Source: Rhizobium lentis (GTDB lineage Bacteria > Pseudomonadota > Alphaproteobacteria > Rhizobiales > Rhizobiaceae). From it: 64,000 bases of DNA. The position numbers and the translations under genes are program-made. Of this stretch, positions 18,801 to 27,929 are shown one piece after another; the stretch's first letter is position 1; each line of letters opens with the position of its first letter. The stretch covers positions 62,001 to 126,000 of the forward strand of contig NZ_JACHBD010000013.1 in NCBI RefSeq assembly GCF_014200175.1, read 5' to 3'. Under the pieces are notes generated by a model. That model had not been told where the DNA came from and ran no database searches. It worked only from the letters and a program-made list of their open reading frames with translations.

Positions 18801-19360
18801 CACCTAGCACGTTGCAAAGCGGTCCGCTTCACTCTCCTCGTCGCGGCTTTGTTGCGCCGTCCAGGCCCGATCATCGTGGCCAGAAGCGTATAACCGACTT
18901 CATGTGCAAGGATCCATTCGATCGCCCGGAAGAAGAATACGTCGCCGGCGATTAACCTATCGGACCGGAGGTCGGGTTTCGGGAAATAGCTGTTCCATCG
19001 GTGGCCCCGCGGCTTGGCCAGCGCCCTCGCCTCGTGGATGAAATGGTAACCGAGTTCCTCCTCCGAACCTTCCACGAAATCCAAGCGAGCCTGGCCGGAG
19101 CGACGGGCGTTGAACATCGCTGCACACAAGCGGCCGACACCCGGCGACATGGCCCAGAGGCTGGCAATTCCGTGCCAGTCCGCCGTTACCGAGGCCTCGC
19201 TTGGCTTGCACTTGAAAAGCATTGATGAGTGCTTCTCGGTGAACTCTAGCTTAAGAGGAAGATTAACGCTCGACGTTGCGACAATGCTATCGAAGGTCGC
19301 TCGGATTCTTGCTTCATAGCCAATGAAGAGGTCTGAAAAATTCGGCAGCGTGTCGCCCAT
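18800..19360 (-). CDS. Lit-like zincin homologue, degenerate active site and truncated 3' end
   Basis: About 186 codons from ATG 19360. Near residue 155 lies FFFRAIEWILAHEVGYTLLA, which resembles the HExxH zinc helix of Peptidase U49 (Lit)-type proteins, but the last His is Tyr (HEVGY), so zinc binding would be damaged. The C-terminus runs into ImuB remnant DNA (KAATRRVKRTALQRAR) and is probably not native. It lies 36 bp after the PP2C remnant in the same direction and was probably the fourth gene of the operon that starts at 21397. Lit proteins cleave EF-Tu during phage infection, so an abortive-infection role before decay is a reasonable guess. Confidence 0.45.
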   Translation of the reverse strand: MGDTLPNFSDLFIGYEARIRATFDSIVATSSVNLPLKLEFTEKHSSMLFKCKPSEASVTADWHGIASLWAMSPGVGRLCAAMFNARRSGQARLDFVEGSEEELGYHFIHEARALAKPRGHRWNSYFPKPDLRSDRLIAGDVFFFRAIEWILAHEVGYTLLATMIGPGRRNKAATRRVKRTALQRAR

Positions 19361-19396
19361 AAATTGTCCCCTCTTCCATCACTTACTGCTCCTGGG

Positions 19397-20127
19397 TTAT
19401 TTCTGGGGCGCTGGAGTCCGCACGTAAAAATTGGTCGATCCACCATCTTCCAGCAAAATTTCGGACGGCTCCTCGGCGGAAAGACATAATTGTAGCACGC
19501 TGCGATCATCTCTCTCTGCAGCAGTTGACTGGCCGCCGCCAAGGAAGGCTTCCTGCTCGCTTTCTGTCAATTCCGCCCAGAAGCCATCGGTGGCAAGAAG
19601 AAGCGTGCCACTGGCCTTCTTTTCCGCGAGGACGTCTGGGGCCATGAACTCCCTGGAACGAAAACTCTGGGTGAGAAGGTGCCTCCTGGTGGATCTTGCG
19701 ATGGCATCGAGAGGCATGTCGGCCAAGGCGTTTGCAAGGGTGTGGCTTGACTTGCCAGTGTACTTGGCCGTCGTGCCTGCCAAGAAGGCAATCTCCTGAG
19801 TGGAGGACCGTCAAGGAGCCTTTGTCCGTTACGTGAAAGAGGATAATGCTGGCGGAACCCCTCGGAAACGATTTTGCGAAGGGCTTGATGAATCTCCCGG
19901 AGCTTGGCTTGCATGACCTCGTGGCCCCATGCATCGTCCGTTCCGGCAAACCAGTCGACGACAGCTTCGACGATTGACTGTGCATATCCCCCGTTGTTTG
20001 AGCCGTTCGTGGCGCCATCAGCCACAACAGCAAGAAATTCGCCATGTCTCCCGGCGATCCCCGCATGGTCGCGATTGTCGTCGGTGCGCGTTCCCTTTTG
20101 GCTCAACCATCGGGCCTCGATTTTCAT
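19397..20127 (-). pseudogene. PP2C-type serine/threonine phosphatase with two frameshifts
   Basis: From ATG 20125-20127 the protein reads MKIEARWLSQKGTRTDDNRD, EFLAVVADGATNG (the PP2C metal motif, DG), NNGGYAQSIVEAVVDWF. The frame then shifts to SIILFHVTDKGSLTVLHSGD (the GD motif) and shifts again to TLLLATDGFWAELTESEQEA (TDGF motif), ending at 19397. All main PP2C motifs exist but in three frames, so this copy should not give a full enzyme unless frameshifting occurs. Its start overlaps the stop of the nucleotidyltransferase gene (ATGA, 20124-20127). Confidence 0.75.
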
Positions 20128-20831
20128 TGTGCGGGGCCATCCGCACAATGGCTTATCGAGACAAACCTGTCCCGGACGATTTCTACACGACCGGCGGGCC
20201 CGCGGATATTGCCATCGAGGAAATCGTCGAAGTCAGCTTGATCGAGGAGCGCACGAAACTCGATGAAATTTTGAACGTCGTTGTCGGCCGCCGTGACCTC
20301 GGCAAGGAGCTCCTCCCTGCCGTCGACAATAAGGAGGATGTCTTCAGCGTCACGGCTCATGATCAAGTCGCCGTTTCCCCTTCCGGCATAGGCTTCGAGC
20401 TTCGTCGCAAGAAACATTGGCGGCGTCAGGATCCGGATCGTGAGGTCTTCCGAGAGCTGGTAATGCTGTGCCGTCTCGATTCCACTCGCATACCATCGAT
20501 TTGCGAATCCGAGGATAGCCGGATCATCCGGCATGAAGTCGACCGTGAGCTTGCCGAGACGCATGCGGCAGATCACCGCCTCGTCAGCGGCCTCCATGAA
20601 GCCCAGTTGTCGAAGCTCTTCCTGGAGCTGTGCCCAGGCAGGAAGGCCCGCCAGGTCAACGATCAGGTCGATGTCATCTGTGGCACGCACATCCTCGAGC
20701 GTGACCGGATCAGTGATGAATAGCGCGGTCGTGCATCCGCCAACGAAGACCAGGCGCGAGCGGAGGTCTTCGCCAGGGGCCGAGGCAACGGCTTTCATCA
20801 TTTCCAGCAGTTGAGCGCGGATCGCTGTCAT
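20124..20831 (-). CDS. AbiEii-like nucleotidyltransferase
   Basis: A 235-residue protein with the nucleotidyltransferase core VFVGGCTTALFI followed by TDDIDLIVDL (the D-x-D metal pair), then KLTVDFMPDD (third carboxylate) and LATKLEAYAGRGNGD, MSRDAEDILLIVDGREEL. This is the layout of the AbiEii/AbiGii toxin family. Such enzymes, for example the AbiE type IV toxin-antitoxin systems, transfer nucleotides to targets and are kept in check by a linked winged-helix protein. Its start overlaps the stop of such a protein (20828-20831, ATGA). The catalytic motifs look intact. Confidence 0.8.
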   Translation of the reverse strand: MTAIRAQLLEMMKAVASAPGEDLRSRLVFVGGCTTALFITDPVTLEDVRATDDIDLIVDLAGLPAWAQLQEELRQLGFMEAADEAVICRMRLGKLTVDFMPDDPAILGFANRWYASGIETAQHYQLSEDLTIRILTPPMFLATKLEAYAGRGNGDLIMSRDAEDILLIVDGREELLAEVTAADNDVQNFIEFRALLDQADFDDFLDGNIRGPAGRVEIVRDRFVSISHCADGPAQ

Positions 20832-21397
20832 TTGCTCATGATCCTTGACTTGAGGTGGTCGGTCGCGAGACCAACTTCCCGCTGGTTCCCGAGCCGGATC
20901 GCATCGACCAACGCGAGGTACTCATAGAGTGCGTCGTCCTTCAGGACTGCGTCCGGCACGGTCTTGAAGAGCGGCTCCACCGCCTGCCCCATCTCCCTTC
21001 CGTTGGCATAGGGCCAAACGTAGTTGTACGTCCCGCCGCTGATCAGGAGTTCCGTGAGCATAGGTGCGGCGAAGGCGGTCGGTATGCCGCGCTGTATCGG
21101 TCCAACTTGGGCGGGGAAGACGAACTTTAGCCCGGTGGTAATGAAGCCGAACAGGTTCCTTCGGCTTGGCCGAGGCTCGTTCCTGCTGTTGTCTTTTCGC
21201 GCGATGCCTGATGCGACACTACGCTTGATCGACTGCGCTATTTCGGTCTTGCTGATCCCGAGTTGCGCTTCTAGGTTCCGAACGGAATATGGATCTCCCC
21301 CCACGGATTCCGATCGCAACCGATCGATGCCCTTGGTGAGTTCCTGATCTTGCAGGCTTACCAGCTTCAGCAGGACGACGATATCTTGGCTCTTCAT
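20828..21397 (-). CDS. Winged-helix regulator/antitoxin-like protein, first gene of the operon
   Basis: A 189-residue protein from ATG 21395-21397. Residues 36-70 (PYSVRNLEAQLGISKTEIAQ and SIKRSVASGIARK) form a winged-helix DNA-binding domain. The rest (FGFITTGLKFVFPAQVGPIQ, GIPTAFAAP) is a conserved companion region usually found next to AbiEii-like nucleotidyltransferases. A near-perfect 30-bp palindrome begins four bases upstream of the start and is a likely autoregulatory operator. By analogy with AbiEi it may act as antitoxin as well as repressor. It is translationally coupled to the next gene. Confidence 0.7.
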   Translation of the reverse strand: MKSQDIVVLLKLVSLQDQELTKGIDRLRSESVGGDPYSVRNLEAQLGISKTEIAQSIKRSVASGIARKDNSRNEPRPSRRNLFGFITTGLKFVFPAQVGPIQRGIPTAFAAPMLTELLISGGTYNYVWPYANGREMGQAVEPLFKTVPDAVLKDDALYEYLALVDAIRLGNQREVGLATDHLKSRIMSK

Positions 21398-21400
21398 AAT

Positions 21401-21430
21401 AGTGTCCTCTGTCCTAGGACCGAGGACACT
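21401..21430. promoter_or_regulatory. 30-bp near-perfect palindrome, likely operator of the nucleotidyltransferase operon
   Basis: The arms AGTGTCCTC (21401-21409) and GAGGACACT (21422-21430) are exact complements, and the centre GTCCTAGGAC (21411-21420) is itself a palindrome; only the pair 21410/21421 does not match. Four GTCC/GGAC half-sites are spaced in register. It lies four bases upstream of the regulator's start codon, where a bound protein would block transcription or translation initiation. Confidence 0.7.
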
Positions 21431-22019
21431 TAGCCTAAAGCAATTGGTCCTGTCAAATCTGTGGACATCGCCCTTAGGGTTGATCGTCTGGAGCAAAGAG
21501 CTCGATGTACCTCACAGTAAGTGCTTGGGCGATTTGGTAGATGATGATGATCGAGGGGTTTCCGAATTGATCAAGACCAGATTTCCAGCCGAAGCAAAGG
21601 CGCCTGGCCAATCTCTCGCCGGCACCGCCCCAAATAATATCTAAAATCGCGGGAAAAGCGGAATGGCATTAGCTCGAGATAACGCATACATTTCGCGAGA
21701 AACCTACGGGAAACCCTGACCAGCTTTCGGCTTTCACTGAGGTGATTGCCACCGCTGTTATGACATGATGAAACAAAGGTTGGATGACGACCCCACATGT
21801 CGAAACTAGAGAATCATATAATCTCGACACAAGCTGTTCTATCAAGATCTCATTTTGCCAAATCACGGTTCAACGGTTCGATTCCCATCAAGGCGAGGGA
21901 TGAGTTGGGTATGCCGCTCCGAATAGTCCCATTTGTCACATCACTGAAAAACTTCTGACCTAACGAGGCTTTCCGGGCCTCCGCTCAGGGTGCGGCCGTC
22001 GATCAGGAGTGACGAAATC
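21431..22019. other. Long intergenic region upstream of the type III secretion locus
   Basis: No gene is supported. It should hold the promoter of the minus-strand operon ending at 21397 and that of the translocator gene at 22020. A stretch at about 21719-21742 (CCAGCTTTCGGCTTTCAC) bears a weak resemblance to tts boxes but is not convincing. Confidence 0.4.
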
Positions 22020-24254
22020 ATGTTGGAACGTGTTGGCAGCGGATCGAAAGAGGTCGAAACCCTGGTCGTGGACCTCGGCCAGAAAGACGTGACCGGCCGT
22101 TCTGCATCGGCAAAAACCATCGACGCCAGCGAAATACGCAAGATCGCGCCGAGCGGCAACGGGCAGGCACTCGACATCTCCGCTGCGCGGGGCTTCGTCG
22201 GGTTTACGCCGAGCAAACGCGGCGGCGCCGCGATCCTGGTCGATGCAAAGGTGAGCACGCCCGAAACCGACCCGCGCACCGATCTCAAGATCGACCTCGA
22301 CGGTTTCTCGCCGCTGCCCTCCAGCAATCTCGCCAGCTATTCGTTCAACGACGTCATGGCGGCGATCATGATCGGCACCGGGCTGGCCGGCAAGGGCATT
22401 GCCGCCAACGGCTCAGGCGACGCCGGCAGCGGCGGCGACGCCTGGATCGCCGAGCGCATGTTCGCCACCAAGGATAATGGCTGGAGCAAGACCATCCAAA
22501 GTCTCGATCTGCCTTATATCGACAGCGACTATCTGACATCCAGCCTCAAGAAGATGGACCTTGTCATGTCGGGTTCGGATGCCATCGAGCCGGTCGTGGA
22601 GCGCCCGATCGACGAGAAAGACATCCTGGAAAGCAGGGTGCTGCGCGGTTACGCTCCGTCGACCGCCTATGAGCCGACGCTGAAGAAGCTCGACGAACTC
22701 AAATACGGCATTCTCGGCGACGCCGTGAAGGTCGTGAACCGGGATTTCGTGGCGCCCCACAATATGGACCACCTCGACCAGCTGGCGCCGGAACAGAAGG
22801 CAACGCTGCTCTACGATCTCATCGAGATCAAACAGCAGTTCAACGGCTATATGAACCAGTATGGCGACAGCGTGCCCGATGGCGAGCGCGTCGGCAAGGA
22901 CCTCGACGCGCGGATCGAAAAGCTGACGGCTGATCCCGCGACGCAGCAGCATCTCTCAGATATCTTCGCAAGCGGCATGAAGGAATATCTGCAGCAACCG
23001 GAGAATTCCGATCTGCTCACCAACATCGAAGCCGCCTATCTGATCGATATCGGCGGCGGCAAGGCGATCGACCGGGCGCTGAGCGCCGGCAAGAGCTTCG
23101 AAGATGCCCTGAAGGATTATTATTCCGAACTCAACACGCTCGTCGATCTCCTGCCCCAGGATTATATCGACGCGCATCTCGACGCCGCGAACGTCACCTT
23201 CTCAAACATCATCAAGGAACATTATATCGGCGACGGCCAGGGTGTCGATCTCGAGCAGTTGCTGTCGGGTCCGGATGACACATTTGTGCCCGGCGCAACG
23301 AATGACGCCATCAGCCAGTTGGCAAACACCTTCGCCGAGGATTTCATCAGCAAAAACGGCCCGGCAGATGGCGGCGAAACGCTGAAACAGAATCTGGCGC
23401 AGGACATAGCACGCGACGTTGACGGCGTTCTGCGCATGGTGCGCGGCGGCATGAAGCTCGACGCCGCGGTCGCCTCCTTCAAGGATTCGCTCGACCTGCC
23501 GCGCCAGACCCGCACACCTGCTGGCATCGATGCCGAAGTGTACAAGGCCGGCCTCGTCCATGCGGTCCAGATGCTCAGCATGTCGAGCGTGCTGGTGGCG
23601 CGCGGCCTCGGTGTGGGCGGCAAGTGGACGCCGGCCGATATCGCCGCTGCGGTCGGCTCGGCGACGCAGATCGTTGGCATGACGATGGAGGGTCTCGGCA
23701 AGAACCTCGACGTTGCCGGCAAGCCGTTCAGCGCCTTCGGCAATCAGCCGGGCAGCTGGGGCAAGGGGATCTCCATGAGCTTCTCGCCGAAGACGATGGA
23801 AGCGGCGGGCAAGATTCTCGGTGCCGCCGGCGGCCTCGCCATGGCCGGCCTCGGCTTCTATCTGGCGTCGCGGTCGATGAAGACCGGCGACCGCGCCAAG
23901 GGCGCGCTCGAAATCATCGGCGGCATTGCCGGTACCGGCAACGCGCTTATCGGTTTCTCCGAAGCGATGCTCTATCTGACCAATGTCATGTCCCGCGCCT
24001 TTTCCGGACTCGAAACGGTGGCGCCGGAAGTGGTGACCATCTTCAGCAACGCCGCCAAAGCCGGCCTTGCTGCGGCCGGACTGGTCACCGGCCTCGTTGC
24101 CTCGGCCGTTGGGCTGGCACTTGGCCTGTGGGATATGGCCAATGGCGTGAAGAAGCTCGACAGGATGGAAAAGCAGCTGAACGAGAAGCTTGAGCGCTAC
24201 ACCGGCGAGTCCGTGCATCTCGAATTCCGGCCGGATCCGTCATTCATCTGGTAA
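22020..24254 (+). CDS. NolX/HrpF-like type III translocator protein (copy 1)
   Basis: A 744-residue protein starting at ATG 22020 behind CAGGAG; an in-frame GTG 30 bases upstream is less likely. It has the make-up of a type III translocator: no signal peptide, a long polar N-terminal part, and several hydrophobic segments in the last third (ILGAAGGLAMAGLGFYLAS, EIIGGIAGTGNALIGF, GLVTGLVASAVGLALGLW). The block LASYSFNDVMAAIMIGTGLA fits NolX/HrpF-family proteins, which form the pore in the host plasma membrane. It is shared almost base for base with the next gene, and the junction before it looks recombinant (see repeats). It heads the secretion locus, as nolX does in other rhizobia, though here nolX is doubled. 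Confidence 0.65.
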   Translation: MLERVGSGSKEVETLVVDLGQKDVTGRSASAKTIDASEIRKIAPSGNGQALDISAARGFVGFTPSKRGGAAILVDAKVSTPETDPRTDLKIDLDGFSPLPSSNLASYSFNDVMAAIMIGTGLAGKGIAANGSGDAGSGGDAWIAERMFATKDNGWSKTIQSLDLPYIDSDYLTSSLKKMDLVMSGSDAIEPVVERPIDEKDILESRVLRGYAPSTAYEPTLKKLDELKYGILGDAVKVVNRDFVAPHNMDHLDQLAPEQKATLLYDLIEIKQQFNGYMNQYGDSVPDGERVGKDLDARIEKLTADPATQQHLSDIFASGMKEYLQQPENSDLLTNIEAAYLIDIGGGKAIDRALSAGKSFEDALKDYYSELNTLVDLLPQDYIDAHLDAANVTFSNIIKEHYIGDGQGVDLEQLLSGPDDTFVPGATNDAISQLANTFAEDFISKNGPADGGETLKQNLAQDIARDVDGVLRMVRGGMKLDAAVASFKDSLDLPRQTRTPAGIDAEVYKAGLVHAVQMLSMSSVLVARGLGVGGKWTPADIAAAVGSATQIVGMTMEGLGKNLDVAGKPFSAFGNQPGSWGKGISMSFSPKTMEAAGKILGAAGGLAMAGLGFYLASRSMKTGDRAKGALEIIGGIAGTGNALIGFSEAMLYLTNVMSRAFSGLETVAPEVVTIFSNAAKAGLAAAGLVTGLVASAVGLALGLWDMANGVKKLDRMEKQLNEKLERYTGESVHLEFRPDPSFIW
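22281..22511 (+). repeat. Segment shared with second NolX-like gene (copy 1)
   Basis: 22307-22511 is nearly identical to 25940-26156 apart from a 12-base gap, and 22281-22306 is identical to 25551-25576. In the second gene these two parts lie 363 bases apart; here they are fused directly at GGTTT/CTCGCC. The first gene therefore carries an internal deletion or was built by recombination with the second. Confidence 0.8.
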
Positions 24255-24479
24255 AGGCATAGTCGGCGGCAACGATGACCGCCACCCCGGAAAAGCCTGG
24301 GAAATGCCCTGCGAGCCTCGGTAAAAATGTGATTTGATCCCCCCGCGCGAGGTCGCTGCATTTATGCAACCGCGATGTCGCGATCGGGCTTGAATTATCG
24401 CGCAAAGGTCGATCTTATGCCTAACGTAAGGTAAACGACCTCATCCGCGAAAAGCGGACAAGAAAATCAAAGGGAACGC

Positions 24480-27323
24480 ATGTCATCCATCGCACCAGCA
24501 TCTTCGGATATCGATACGGTTTCATTTCTCAGGCTAAACGCCAATTCCGATCCGAAGTTCGAAAATTCGACAAGCCAGGGCAAGACCGCGAGCACCACGG
24601 TCAAGAAGGCATCGCCTTTTACCTCTGACGGGACGACGACGGCAGGCCTGACGATTCTCTCCTCCATATCGGCGCAGACGAGTAGCCCGAAGTTCGTTTC
24701 GCAGGCCGCGACGTCAAATGGCGATTCCAGCCCTACCGCACCGATCCAGCCGGTCATCGATCTCCTGTTCAATTCCGATTTCATGAGCGAGATCAATCAG
24801 GGCTTCATGGAAGGGCTGAAGGACAAGGACAAGTCCTTCGAGAGCATCGACGTCGTCAAAAACCCTCAGAATTACACCGCCGAGCAGAAACTGATCATGT
24901 ATCTCGATCTGCTTCAGACTAAGGCGACCTTCGGCAAATACAAGGACAGCCTCGGCGACAACCAGCGCGGCATCTACAACGACCAGGAGATCCTGAAGGA
25001 TCTCGACAAGTCGATTGCAATCCTGGGCTCGGACGCCGACGTCAACTCACAGATGACGGAGAAGGCGCTGAAGGCCTTCAAGCTGATCTTCTCCGGTTAT
25101 CGCGTCGCGCCGGCCGATACCAACAAGGACGCTTTCGAGATCATCAACGACACGATCACCCGTGACGAGAAGATGAAGGACCTGCGTACGAAGGTCGAGG
25201 ATGCCTTTGAGCGCGACATCGTCAATGGCGGCCTGCTGAATGACGGCCTGAAATCCGGCAAGGACGTCACCACCATTCTCAAGGAATATAATGCCGCCCT
25301 CGGCTTCTATTCCATGGTGCTTCCCGACGATTTCGTAAAGCAGCGCTCGGCGATTGCCGACAAGACCTATGCCGAATTCTTCGACAAGAACGTGCTGCCG
25401 ACGATCTCCGATCCGACGACGGCGCTCGATGGCCTGATCCGCATGGGACTGGCCGGCAACAAGACCGAGCGGGAGCTGAAGGGGCTCGGCTCCATCCTGC
25501 CGGTTGTGGATTTCGACCAGTCGCTCGGGCTCGGCGGCAGTCTGTTCCCCGATCTCAAGATCGACCTCGACGGTTTGAAGAAGGTTGCCGCTTCCGAATT
25601 CGGCAGCACCGTGCCCAACAACATCACCCACCTGTTCAACCCGACCATCCAGGCGATGGCCAGCCAGTTTCACGGGGGAGACAGCCCCGAGGTGCGCGAT
25701 CAGTTCAAGGCCGATGTGAAGGCGCTTCTCGGCCCGCTGCTCGACAAGATCGGGGCCGGAAAAATCGGAGTCGGCGATCTTGCCGGCAATCTGGAGCGCA
25801 TCACCTCGCAGCTGGCCGCCCCCGGTGGCAAGGAGGTCTGGGGCTACCGCCATGCGGTGCAGACCGCGCTCGAAGGGCTCGTCATGGGCGCCAGCCTTGT
25901 CTCGAAGATGTCGGCCAATGCTGAGTGGGACAAGAGCGTCTCGCCGCTGCCCTCCAGCAATCTCGCCAGCTATTCGTTCAACGACGTCATGGCGGCGATC
26001 ATGATCGGCACCGGGCTTGCCGGCAAGGGCATTGCCGCCAACGGCTCAGGCGACGGACGCTTCTTCGCCGGCAGCGGCGGCGACGCCTGGATCGCCGAGC
26101 GCATGTTCGCCACCAAGGATAATGGCTGGAGCAAGACCATCCAAAGTCTCGATCTGCCCTATATAGACAGCGAATACCTGACATCCAGCCTGAAGGACAT
26201 GGGACTTTTCATGTCGGGGCTGATGAAGACGCTGATGCCCGGCACGGATGTGATCGATCCGATCATCGTCGACGGCAAGACCGCCGAAGAGGCGATCAAG
26301 AAGATCATCGCTCCGAGCCTTGATGCGCTGGCGGAAACACTGTTCAAGGGCAATGCCGAGGCCATGGCGCAATACAAGACCAATTTCACGACGATCTTCA
26401 CCGCGCTTTGGGCGACGATGCGCCCGGGCGGCAGCGTCGAAACCATCAAGGCCGACCTTGCCAAGCTGATCGACAAGACTGCGACGGCAGTGCCAGCGGG
26501 GGTCGATCCTGTCAAATACAAGGCGGCGCTCTCTTCCGGCGTGATGTCGGTGCTCACAGCCTCCCGGTCCATCTATGCCGGCCTCAACGTGACGAGCCCG
26601 ACCTGGGACAGCATCGGCATCGTCGTTCTGCACGCCCTTGGTGCGCTGGCGCATATGGGCAGTGCGCTCGGCTCGGCGATCAAAGCCTCGAATTTTTCGC
26701 TGCTGGATGGGATCGGCTCGCTCGTCGGCGTCTCCGACGAACTGGCGCGGGCGCAACGCAGCGTGCTCTCCGCCTTTTTCAAGAATACCGGGACGACGGT
26801 CGGCGCCGTTGCCGGGGTCGCCTGGCTGCCGGTGGAATATTACCAGTTCCTGCAAGGGCTCACGAGCGGCAAGGGCGACCCGGTCGATCTCATTTTCATG
26901 GGTATCGGAACGGTAGCGGACACGGTCGGCGCGATCGAAGGCATTGCAGGCGTTGCCAACATGCTGGTGAACTCCACCTTCCTCGGGCGCACGGGTGCAA
27001 CGGTTGCCCTGGTCTCCGGCGCCTTCTCGCTCGGTTTTGCCGTTGCTTGCGCGGTGTCCTGGGCGGCCTGGTCAGGCTTTACCATCTACCAGAGCATCAA
27101 GCAGGAAAAGGCCTTCCACAAGCAGACCGACATGATGAACGACATGCTCAAGCGCACGGTCAACGACACGGTCGGCATCTACGCCAAGACCGGGCCGATC
27201 GTCGGCGCCAAGGGCGGCGTCACCCCCGCGCCCCGCGACCCGGAACAGCGCGAGCTTACGCCTGAGAACTGGGACGCGATCACCGCCGATGTCGAGAAGC
27301 GCCGCGGTACGGCGGTGGGCTGA
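24480..27323 (+). CDS. NolX/HrpF-like type III translocator protein (copy 2)
   Basis: A 947-residue paralogue of the gene before it, preceded by AAAGGGA. It has a polar, Ser/Thr-rich N-terminus without signal peptide, as expected of a type III-exported protein, the shared LASYSFNDVMAAIMIGTGLA block near residue 495, and hydrophobic segments late in the protein (VGAVAGVAWLPVEYYQFLQG, VALVSGAFSLGFAVACAVSW). The region between 300 and 480 is unique to this copy and is the part missing from copy 1. A strong hairpin follows the stop. It is a probable translocon component delivered to the plant membrane, with NolX identity by motif only. Confidence 0.65.
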   Translation: MSSIAPASSDIDTVSFLRLNANSDPKFENSTSQGKTASTTVKKASPFTSDGTTTAGLTILSSISAQTSSPKFVSQAATSNGDSSPTAPIQPVIDLLFNSDFMSEINQGFMEGLKDKDKSFESIDVVKNPQNYTAEQKLIMYLDLLQTKATFGKYKDSLGDNQRGIYNDQEILKDLDKSIAILGSDADVNSQMTEKALKAFKLIFSGYRVAPADTNKDAFEIINDTITRDEKMKDLRTKVEDAFERDIVNGGLLNDGLKSGKDVTTILKEYNAALGFYSMVLPDDFVKQRSAIADKTYAEFFDKNVLPTISDPTTALDGLIRMGLAGNKTERELKGLGSILPVVDFDQSLGLGGSLFPDLKIDLDGLKKVAASEFGSTVPNNITHLFNPTIQAMASQFHGGDSPEVRDQFKADVKALLGPLLDKIGAGKIGVGDLAGNLERITSQLAAPGGKEVWGYRHAVQTALEGLVMGASLVSKMSANAEWDKSVSPLPSSNLASYSFNDVMAAIMIGTGLAGKGIAANGSGDGRFFAGSGGDAWIAERMFATKDNGWSKTIQSLDLPYIDSEYLTSSLKDMGLFMSGLMKTLMPGTDVIDPIIVDGKTAEEAIKKIIAPSLDALAETLFKGNAEAMAQYKTNFTTIFTALWATMRPGGSVETIKADLAKLIDKTATAVPAGVDPVKYKAALSSGVMSVLTASRSIYAGLNVTSPTWDSIGIVVLHALGALAHMGSALGSAIKASNFSLLDGIGSLVGVSDELARAQRSVLSAFFKNTGTTVGAVAGVAWLPVEYYQFLQGLTSGKGDPVDLIFMGIGTVADTVGAIEGIAGVANMLVNSTFLGRTGATVALVSGAFSLGFAVACAVSWAAWSGFTIYQSIKQEKAFHKQTDMMNDMLKRTVNDTVGIYAKTGPIVGAKGGVTPAPRDPEQRELTPENWDAITADVEKRRGTAVG
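25940..26156 (+). repeat. Segment shared with first NolX-like gene (copy 2)
   Basis: Nearly identical to 22307-22511. This copy has 12 extra bases (GGACGCTTCTTC, adding GRFF to the protein). Outside the block the two genes diverge strongly, so the identity points to recent gene conversion or recombination rather than slow divergence. Confidence 0.8.
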
Positions 27324-27357
27324 TCCGGGACGCTTTCGCAACACCAAATATTTGAGT

Positions 27358-27399
27358 GTTCACAGGCCCGTTGGCGTAGAGGCGGTCGGGCCTGTGAAC
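27358..27399 (+). terminator. Strong hairpin after the second NolX-like gene
   Basis: GTTCACAGGCCCG (27358-27370) and CGGGCCTGTGAAC (27387-27399) form a perfect 13-bp stem around a 16-base loop, 34 bases after the stop. There is no T-run directly behind it, so it may terminate weakly or protect the 3' end of the message. Confidence 0.6.
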
Positions 27400-27621
27400 A
27401 TTCGAACAAATTTAAGTATAAATTTCATGCGCAATCTGGATATCTGCTGCGTTTTATGGATAAAACGTTCCATTTTAATATAAAGATCGCTAAATTTATC
27501 ATAGCGGACTGTACGTTCTGGAAATTAACCATCGGTTAAGTTTAAACAATTGACCAGCCGTTTTTTTATCCATATCAAATCATGCATTCATTTTGATAAT
27601 TCCTTGATGGGGAGTGCTCAT

Positions 27622-27879
27622 ATGGCCGTGGATGCGGTGAATTCCGACCTGAACTTGGCGCCTGCAAACCCTGTCTCGGTGGAGCTGACGACTGATAAGA
27701 CGGGTTCCACAGGCACCACCGGCAGCACGACGAAAAAGGTCAATCCGAACAGCGAGAGCGAGGTTCTCTCCGCTGCCGTGGACGCATTTCTGCCGGGCAT
27801 GATTTCCAACACACTGATGCTGAACAATTCGCTTTTCAATTTCGCCAAGGAGGCGATCGACGAAGGCAGCGACGAGTAG
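27622..27879 (+). CDS. Small protein of the type III locus, possible exported component
   Basis: An 85-residue protein. ATG 27622 is chosen because GGGGAG lies seven bases upstream. The first 50 residues are Ser/Thr/Asn-rich and disordered-looking (TTDKTGSTGTTGSTTKK), and the end is an amphipathic helix (MISNTLMLNNSLFNFAKEAI). Its small size, lack of a signal peptide and place just before nolB fit an early type III substrate (pilus or translocon helper), but I do not recognise it. The preceding 300 bases are AT-rich promoter-like DNA. Confidence 0.5.
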   Translation: MAVDAVNSDLNLAPANPVSVELTTDKTGSTGTTGSTTKKVNPNSESEVLSAAVDAFLPGMISNTLMLNNSLFNFAKEAIDEGSDE

Positions 27880-27929
27880 CGTTCCTGTTCATCGTTTGCA
27901 GTTGACATGTACCGAGTTGAGGAATTGCA

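Noticed and set aside
21719..21742. Possible tts box before the first NolX-like gene
   Set aside because: Only the AGCTTTCGGCTTTC part resembles the consensus, the spacing is off, and this T3SS type may not use TtsI.
21868..21900. tRNA-like T-arm (GGTTCGATTCCC)
   Set aside because: The five-base stem does not pair and no acceptor or anticodon arm can be found.
23202..24218. Long open frame opposite the first NolX-like gene
   Set aside because: It is a shadow of GC-rich coding DNA: the product is His/Arg/Ala-rich low-complexity and the plus-strand frame has good start signals and family motifs.
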